Positions 58,433 through 64,000 of a stretch of 64,000 nt of DNA are shown here, piece after piece. Source of the DNA: Schizochytrium sp. TIO01 (taxonomy: Eukaryota > Sar > Bigyra > Thraustochytrida > Thraustochytriidae); assembly GCA_004764695.1 (NCBI GenBank), contig SMSO01000014.1:1935148-1999147 (forward strand), given 5' to 3'. The notes under the pieces are model-generated. The model did no database searches. It saw only the letters and a program-made list of their open reading frames with translations, and was not told the origin of the DNA. Numbering within the stretch: the stretch's first letter is position 1; every line of letters begins with the position of its first letter. The translations under genes and the position numbers were made by a program.

Positions 58433-61048
58433 TTATGGCCGATGCTTAGAAGCTGGTGCTGACGGCCTTGATTCAGTAGAGGGTGCAGAAACCTTGCTTC
58501 CCGACTTGAAAAAGCTGTTCACTTGAGTTGAACCATATTCGTGAGTGTCATCTTCAGAGTCACTTGCATCAGTAGCAAACTCAGATGCGCGTGTAGGGTA
58601 CATTTCAGCAAAAGAAATCGAAGGTGGCTGATGACGGAGAGCAGTGGCAACATCTGTGTCTTCACGATTGAACTTTGTTTCCTTGGATGTACGAATAGAA
58701 GACGAGTTCTCGTTAGAGTTGGAGTAGTTGTTTGACTTATCAGAGTTGGAGGTGTTGATGATTTGAAGTTGACGCATTTTGGGAATAAGAATAAGGCCAG
58801 TGAGAACACCGTTGGAAATACAAACAATCATGCCAAAGACCAAGAAACGAATGCTTGTCTCAGCAGCGGCGACAGCAAAGATAACAGGAATACCAAGCAG
58901 GTATAGCTGGAGCATACTTGCAACAGCCATAAAGATATAACTGCTTTCCTGGAATGTCTTATCAACATGACGGCACTTAAAAGCCATAGCAACGCATCCG
59001 ATCAGCTTCAAACCGTTTTTGCAAAAGATGATTGCCATAAAGATTGTGGCAATATTTGTGTAGTCAGTGCAAACACCATGCGAGCTTAGGACATTGCCGT
59101 ATGAATCAATGCTATCATCGACACGTGCCCAATGGCGAGGTTCCAAGGAAAACCACGTGATCACGACTACACTAGTGATTCCAAGAAGCGAAGCAATGAA
59201 CCAGTAAAGATCCTGGTTGCGGATCCGCATACTACGGAGATTCGGGTTGTTGAAGATCCGCATAATACGGTACAGCTTCGCCATGAGGGCACCGTAAATA
59301 ATTGTGTTTCCATATGTCCACAGTGCAATCCATGCATTGCATGAAAAGTTAAGGCCGAACTGCGAGGTGACAATACCTTCATCAATGCCAAGGGGGATGA
59401 CAGAGGATGTAGAGATCATCACACCTATGAGACTGATAATGAGGAAGTGAGGCTGTGACTTGACAATAACCTTCGCATGCCTGTTCGCACGGACCCAGAA
59501 CACGAAGAAAATGCACATTAGCTCAACAACAACCATGAGAGCCCAAACAAGACCACGCAGGCCCTGGAGAATAAGGTTCAGATCTTCGCCTGCGTAGTAA
59601 GTGTCATCTGGAATAGTTGTTGTGTTACCAGGGAAGAGAATTGAATCCGAGACCATCCAGGAAGAACCGGTCCAGAAACCAGCGCGGTCGAAGGCAAGAT
59701 TATCGCCATAATAGATAACAGAAGCGAGCTCGTATTGGATTGAGGTGACATTGCGAGTGCCAGTGCTTTCGTCTACCACAATTTGCCCGGTCAAACCACT
59801 AAAGTTGAAGGAACTATCCGTAATCATTGAAAGGACATTTTCAATCGTAGTAACATTGCCGTCAAATGCTTGATATGCTAGGCAGTATGCTCTGCATGTT
59901 GCAGCAACAGCATCAAAGCTCATTGAAACGTCAGTTAGGAGATCCCGGCCGCTCGAGTAATTGAAAAATGACGCGTCGACTACTCGCTCGCTGTAGCTAC
60001 CGCGTCTGGGCTGGAGAAACTTAGAGCCCAAGGGAAGACGTGCGTTGACATATTCGAGGAAGGCAGAGTCGCTCGCCAGGGCAGTCCATTGAGCAAGAAA
60101 GTTTTGAGTCACAGTAGTATCGAGAGCTCTGTCAAGAACAATGTGTTGCTGATAGAGGAGTGCTTGCTTGTGAGCTTCTGAGGTAGCTGCAATGGCAGCC
60201 AGTTCACTACGCGTAACGACGTCCATGAAGATAATTAGCTTGCCCTCATCCATCATACCGTTTTCCACAGCATAGTCGACGAGGTTGACTAGGTCATCAC
60301 CATAAGCCACAATAAGCACAATGTTAAGATCGGCCTCGTTCAGAGTTGCCATTGCTTCATACGCCTCGGATTCACTATACATTGTAAAACCCTGAGAGTA
60401 CAAAGAAATTCCTTGGTCAATGAAGTGCTCGTTGAGCGAGTCACGGTATGCAGTGCCGTAGGTATCCTCCAGGTATACGAGGCCAACATTTTCAAAGCCA
60501 TAATACTTCATCAGCTTTGCAGTAACTTTAGCGGTATCATCATCAGTGGGGATGACACGGTAGAAGTTGCCATATTCTTCACGACTAGAGAGGTCGTCCG
60601 CAGTCGCTTCAGGAGAGATAATGCCAATGTTTTCAGAAGAGGCAATTAGAGACAGCGGTACAGCAGAAACAGACCGCTGGGGACCAACGACAAAGTCGGT
60701 TGTACCTTCATTGATACCTGCGAGAAAAGCTTGCACGGCGCTCGCCGCGTCGAACTGAGAGTCTGTAGCGCTAAAAGTAATGTTGAGATCAGGGCAAATG
60801 GATGACATTTCGCTAAACTCAGAAATGACTGTGCTGATCTGGTTTTCGCACATGTAAGCCGCCATGCTCATTGCCACATTTGCATCCTCATCATCAAGGG
60901 AGTACTGCGTGAATTTGCTGTCTTCAAAGCTGCCGTGAACACCCATCAACTGAACATTCACTGCCTGAGCTGCGACGGCAAGGACTGCGACGACAACAAT
61001 AAATGCTTGAATCACCATTGGAGGAGTCATCGCGCTGTTTGGCCTCAT
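58433..61048 (-). CDS. Class C (GABA-B-like) seven-transmembrane receptor, copy 2
   Basis: An intronless 871-residue protein, clearly paralogous to the receptor at 49657-52239 along its whole length. ATG at 61048 is the first in frame; later Met codons at 7 and 11 are also possible before the signal peptide core (I-Q-A-F-I-V-V-V-A-V-L-A-V-A-A-Q-A). Residues ~30-480 are the ligand-binding domain (V-N-V-Q-L-M-G-V-H-G, V-V-G-P-Q-R-S, E-D-T-Y-G-T-A-Y-R-D). Seven helices span ~497-765. Cys570 (TM3) and Cys660 fit the class C disulfide. Several N-x-S/T sites lie in the ectodomain. The tail has ALRHQPPSISFAEMYPTR, then an acidic Ser/Asp cluster, then a Ser/Pro/Lys-rich end that is longer than in copy 1. 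An Asn/Ser-rich insert (~767-785) is specific to this copy. It lies on the same strand as copy 1, 6.2 kb upstream of it in transcription order, consistent with tandem duplication. Ligand and G protein are unknown. Confidence 0.92.
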   Translation of the reverse strand: MRPNSAMTPPMVIQAFIVVVAVLAVAAQAVNVQLMGVHGSFEDSKFTQYSLDDEDANVAMSMAAYMCENQISTVISEFSEMSSICPDLNITFSATDSQFDAASAVQAFLAGINEGTTDFVVGPQRSVSAVPLSLIASSENIGIISPEATADDLSSREEYGNFYRVIPTDDDTAKVTAKLMKYYGFENVGLVYLEDTYGTAYRDSLNEHFIDQGISLYSQGFTMYSESEAYEAMATLNEADLNIVLIVAYGDDLVNLVDYAVENGMMDEGKLIIFMDVVTRSELAAIAATSEAHKQALLYQQHIVLDRALDTTVTQNFLAQWTALASDSAFLEYVNARLPLGSKFLQPRRGSYSERVVDASFFNYSSGRDLLTDVSMSFDAVAATCRAYCLAYQAFDGNVTTIENVLSMITDSSFNFSGLTGQIVVDESTGTRNVTSIQYELASVIYYGDNLAFDRAGFWTGSSWMVSDSILFPGNTTTIPDDTYYAGEDLNLILQGLRGLVWALMVVVELMCIFFVFWVRANRHAKVIVKSQPHFLIISLIGVMISTSSVIPLGIDEGIVTSQFGLNFSCNAWIALWTYGNTIIYGALMAKLYRIMRIFNNPNLRSMRIRNQDLYWFIASLLGITSVVVITWFSLEPRHWARVDDSIDSYGNVLSSHGVCTDYTNIATIFMAIIFCKNGLKLIGCVAMAFKCRHVDKTFQESSYIFMAVASMLQLYLLGIPVIFAVAAAETSIRFLVFGMIVCISNGVLTGLILIPKMRQLQIINTSNSDKSNNYSNSNENSSSIRTSKETKFNREDTDVATALRHQPPSISFAEMYPTRASEFATDASDSEDDTHEYGSTQVNSFFKSGSKVSAPSTESRPSAPASKHRP

Positions 61049-64000
61049 TGCAACCGGAATTATGTGATTGGGGTTTGCTGCCTTGCCGACCGCTTTGCTA
61101 TGCCAGAAGAAATGCCCACAATAGTAAACGTGCACACAGTGCGTATTTGGTACAATTCCCTTTTAGCTGCTTCCCTTCTTTTCAATTGTTTAATTTAAAA
61201 AAAAAAAAAAAATTAAAAAAAAAAGTAGCTGTGTTTTTCTGAGTGGTGTCCAGACGCCCAGAGCTAGTTGCTCAATACAAAAAGCCCAAGACAAATGAAT
61301 AACTGCTTGACTGGCTTGCCGAGATTGAGCTCGAGCTTTGCAAAACCCACCTTAGCCGTGACTAAGCCGCTGGATAAGCAACAAGAGTTCTATATTTCCT
61401 GTAGTTGCTTGCAGTCCAAAGCTTCACTCGTTCGAGCAGAAGTAGATTTTGGTCTTAGAAATCACCGCCCATCAATTGACGGAAAAACACGACGAGCGAG
61501 TGAGCGAGTGAGCGAATGAGCGAGGTATGTTCCCTCGGCTCGCTTGCTTCGACGTGTGGAGTTGAGGGCCGGGCTCGATAACTGTCTTCGGTTTCAAGGC
61601 CTAACTGTTCGACTGTCTGTCCACTGCTGCTGCTGCTGTTGCGCTGCTGTAAAAAGAAGAATGCAAAACAGAGGAGAAGTCACCCGCGAGGCCTCCGATT
61701 GCAGGCACCGAAGCACGCACTGCTGCTGGCTGAGCAAAGCAATCAGGGTTTGCTGCTTCGATTGCAGAGGCCACAGCAAGTTTTAGAGGAGCACCAGAGC
61801 GATAGGGAATTACTGGATTAGCTTGTCTGGTTTCTTTCTTTGTCTTGTTTGTCTGTCTGTCTTTGTTGTTTCCTGTTTGCTTAATTTTTCTTTGATTTTT
61901 CTTTCTTGTTTCTCGTTCTCTTGTAACTAATCTTGACATTTTTTTAACAAAGGAAGGGAATGGAAGGGAATGGAGGGGACTTCCTTTCTTTGTCAACAGA
62001 GAGCGAGCGAGCTCGTGGCCACGGCGGGTTCTCCTTAGTTCACTCGCTCGAGTTGTGCACCGCGGAGTTTTACTATTTTCATGTAAGATGTATTATTTTA
62101 ATAAAAATAAAATAAAAATAAATAGAATAATTTGTTTTCAAAGCCTTCCTGGAAAAGAAAAACAGTTTCTGTTCTGAGAACATTTTTCTCAAATCAAACA
62201 GCCAAAAAAAGGACGAACTAAAATCTCAACACATCCGGCGATTGCTGTGGAATTGGATACAGACAGCCTCGATGGCGAGTGAACTTGTGTAGGTATCGCC
62301 CAATGTTCCCGCTCCTCTACGCAGCATTACACTGCACATCTGGCAGCAACTCCGAGCTTTAGAGGGAGGAGTTGGATTGAACGCGAGTATTTGTTTAATC
62401 CTTTTCAAAAGAAAAAGCGCCATTTTCCATGCTTCCGTAAAAAGACAAATGAAAAACATTTTAATCTACGACTCTTCTAAAGGCTTTGCAACGACATAAT
62501 AGCAGTAGACAAAGCGAATCACTCCCTCGCTGGAAAACGTGGCTGGCTAGTCGCGATGGATGCGTTTCGAGATTGGACGGCACAACCAAAGGTGGCATTG
62601 CATAGTCCGGCTGATTACTCATGCCGCAATTCAGTTGCCCAGCAAACCATAACGCTGCAAAATAGGACGCCGGCAGCAGGATGAAGAAGATTTGAGACGC
62701 TGAGGAGATTGATTGACCACGAGAGCAGCGAAAGGACATCTTATTCTTCTTCACCGCTAGCATCTTTTTCAATCTCATCGCTCTCTGTGCCATCTATCTC
62801 TCCAGTCTCGCTCCGAGTTCGTGAGATTTGATTTCCTTATTTTAGAACAAAAGAACATCGCGCTTTTAAAGCTTAAAAGAGTGATTGTTTGTGTACGCGC
62901 CTGAACTTTGACTCTGTAACAATTTACCAAAGAGTGTGAGGCTGTACTAATTATAGATTATAGTTAGGAAAACCAGCGTAAACTCTTGCGAGAGTAGAGA
63001 CACTACTAAACAATCAGCATAGAATGCGCTATCGAAATATGTAACGAGTGCTGGCAGAACAATCAACAATCGAAACTAGAGTAGGAACGGGAACTTTTTC
63101 TTTCGTCTCTCCGGCCTAAGAGTTAAATCTAAGTGTGCCTATATGCACGCGCACCTGGATCGATATGCCCATCATTCTTCTGTTTTCCACCAGTCAGTCT
63201 CATTATTTTTAAAAGTAAAAATCGCAGTGTAGCAGGTCCGAAAGCTTTACTTTGATGAATTTAGCTTTTTTTTGCTTTTTTTTTTTTATTTTTTAAAAAA
63301 ATTCATTTTTATAAGTATTTAAAAAAAAAAAAATCAACATATTCATGAGCCTGCAATTGAAAAGAAAAAGAATCCGAAATCATGATTTCCTGGACATTGG
63401 ACACCGCCACGGTAGAAACAGGACAAGAAAAGTCAGGTGAGATTGCCGCGACTCAGGGTGCCTAGAAATGTTTCCAACTACATGAAGATTCACGCTGTCC
63501 TGATACCGAATTATCTTGATTATAACGCTGTTGCAGTGCAAGCGCTTGCATGGACTTGACGAATGAGCAATTAGGCACTCCAGAAAGTTTTGATGCAAAG
63601 GAAATGTGTAATCATTCTACTGGAACACATCGTTTTTATCTAAATATTGCATGAGATAGAGCACAATCCATATAAATTAATCCTGGGCGAGTTTCAAAGA
63701 CCGTCATGGTTCTTTGGGTGGTTCTGTATGGCATGAAAAACGAAGTAGGTACACGGCTGCCAGCCTACCGGTGGCTCGTTGTGCTAGGTATGATGACGGA
63801 GCAAGCTAGGATGTCGAAGTTGCTGACGATGCTCTGAATGTAGAAAGTTTCCAACTTCACCATGCCCTGACTTTGCTTCCATCGAAATTGCTGCCAATCA
63901 GAATAGAATTTAGATACGAGCTAGCAATGTTATTAGGAAACCAGGACATACATACCTACTAATCAAATGCAAAGAGCAACACTCCAACTCGGTCCATGTT
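61049..64000. other. Intergenic DNA at the right edge
   Basis: Begins with the promoter side of receptor copy 2, including an A-rich tract at 61198-61224. A (CTG)n patch is at 61625-61650 and homopolymer T/A tracts are at 63268-63335. No gene is recognised except the weak minus-strand frame listed at 62461-62793. Confidence 0.5.
62461..62793 (-). CDS. Weak 110-codon ORF, possible membrane protein
   Basis: An ATG-started frame with a basic N-terminus (several Lys/Arg among the first 25 residues) and a hydrophobic segment at ~34-52 (I-F-F-I-L-L-P-A-S-Y-F-A-A-L-W-F-A-G). The remainder is unremarkable, with a Cys/Leu-rich end. No family is recognised, and no neighbouring gene supports it. It may be a chance frame. 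Confidence 0.22.
   Translation of the reverse strand: MAQRAMRLKKMLAVKKNKMSFRCSRGQSISSASQIFFILLPASYFAALWFAGQLNCGMSNQPDYAMPPLVVPSNLETHPSRLASHVFQRGSDSLCLLLLCRCKAFRRVVD

Overview
The window is nuclear DNA of a eukaryote. Long open reading frames are monoexonic or interrupted by one short GT-AG intron, and the recognisable products are eukaryote-specific: a NIPP1-type PP1 regulator, a beta-adaptin, a CstF-64-type 3'-end processing factor, a TBC RabGAP and two class C seven-transmembrane receptors. Intron-poor genes, moderate base composition, GABA-B-like receptors in a protist and intergenic DNA full of tetranucleotide microsatellites make a stramenopile of the labyrinthulomycete/thraustochytrid type my best guess. 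That is an inference from gene content, not a proven assignment.

Layout. Positions 1-29,200 hold no gene I can name. This stretch is packed with simple repeats (GAAA, GAAACAAA, GAAT, AATC, TTGC, GATA, GACA, CAAA/CCAAA and a ~98-nt TAA array). It has a few weak ORFs and one frameshifted coding remnant near 25 kb. From 29.2 kb the region is genic: a NIPP1-like FHA protein (+), the AP-1/AP-2 large beta chain (-), a small unidentified ORF (+), a two-exon compact CstF-64/Rna15 homologue (-), a two-exon TBC-domain GAP (+) convergent with a small Ser-rich coiled-coil protein (-), then an aldo-keto reductase locus. That locus has a decayed copy (44.6-45.65 kb) followed by a nearly intact copy (47.7-48.8 kb) carrying a single in-frame TAG. 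The last part has two paralogous class C GPCR genes (-, 49.7-52.2 and 58.4-61.0 kb). Between them lies a secreted or membrane-anchored protein with a possible cystatin-like domain (+, 56.8-57.75 kb). The final 3 kb has no convincing gene.

How the genes relate. Most are ordinary housekeeping or trafficking genes placed together without an obvious shared pathway. Beta-adaptin and the TBC GAP both act in vesicle traffic; CstF-64 and the NIPP1 homologue both act in nuclear RNA metabolism and phosphatase control. The more unusual points are the receptor pair with an almost identical intracellular tail motif, the stop-interrupted reductase beside its own pseudogene, and the 29-kb microsatellite-rich gene desert.

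Limits. No database search was possible. Splice sites were assigned by eye from GT-AG signals, reading frame and fit to the protein family. ATG starts were chosen within the longest frames.
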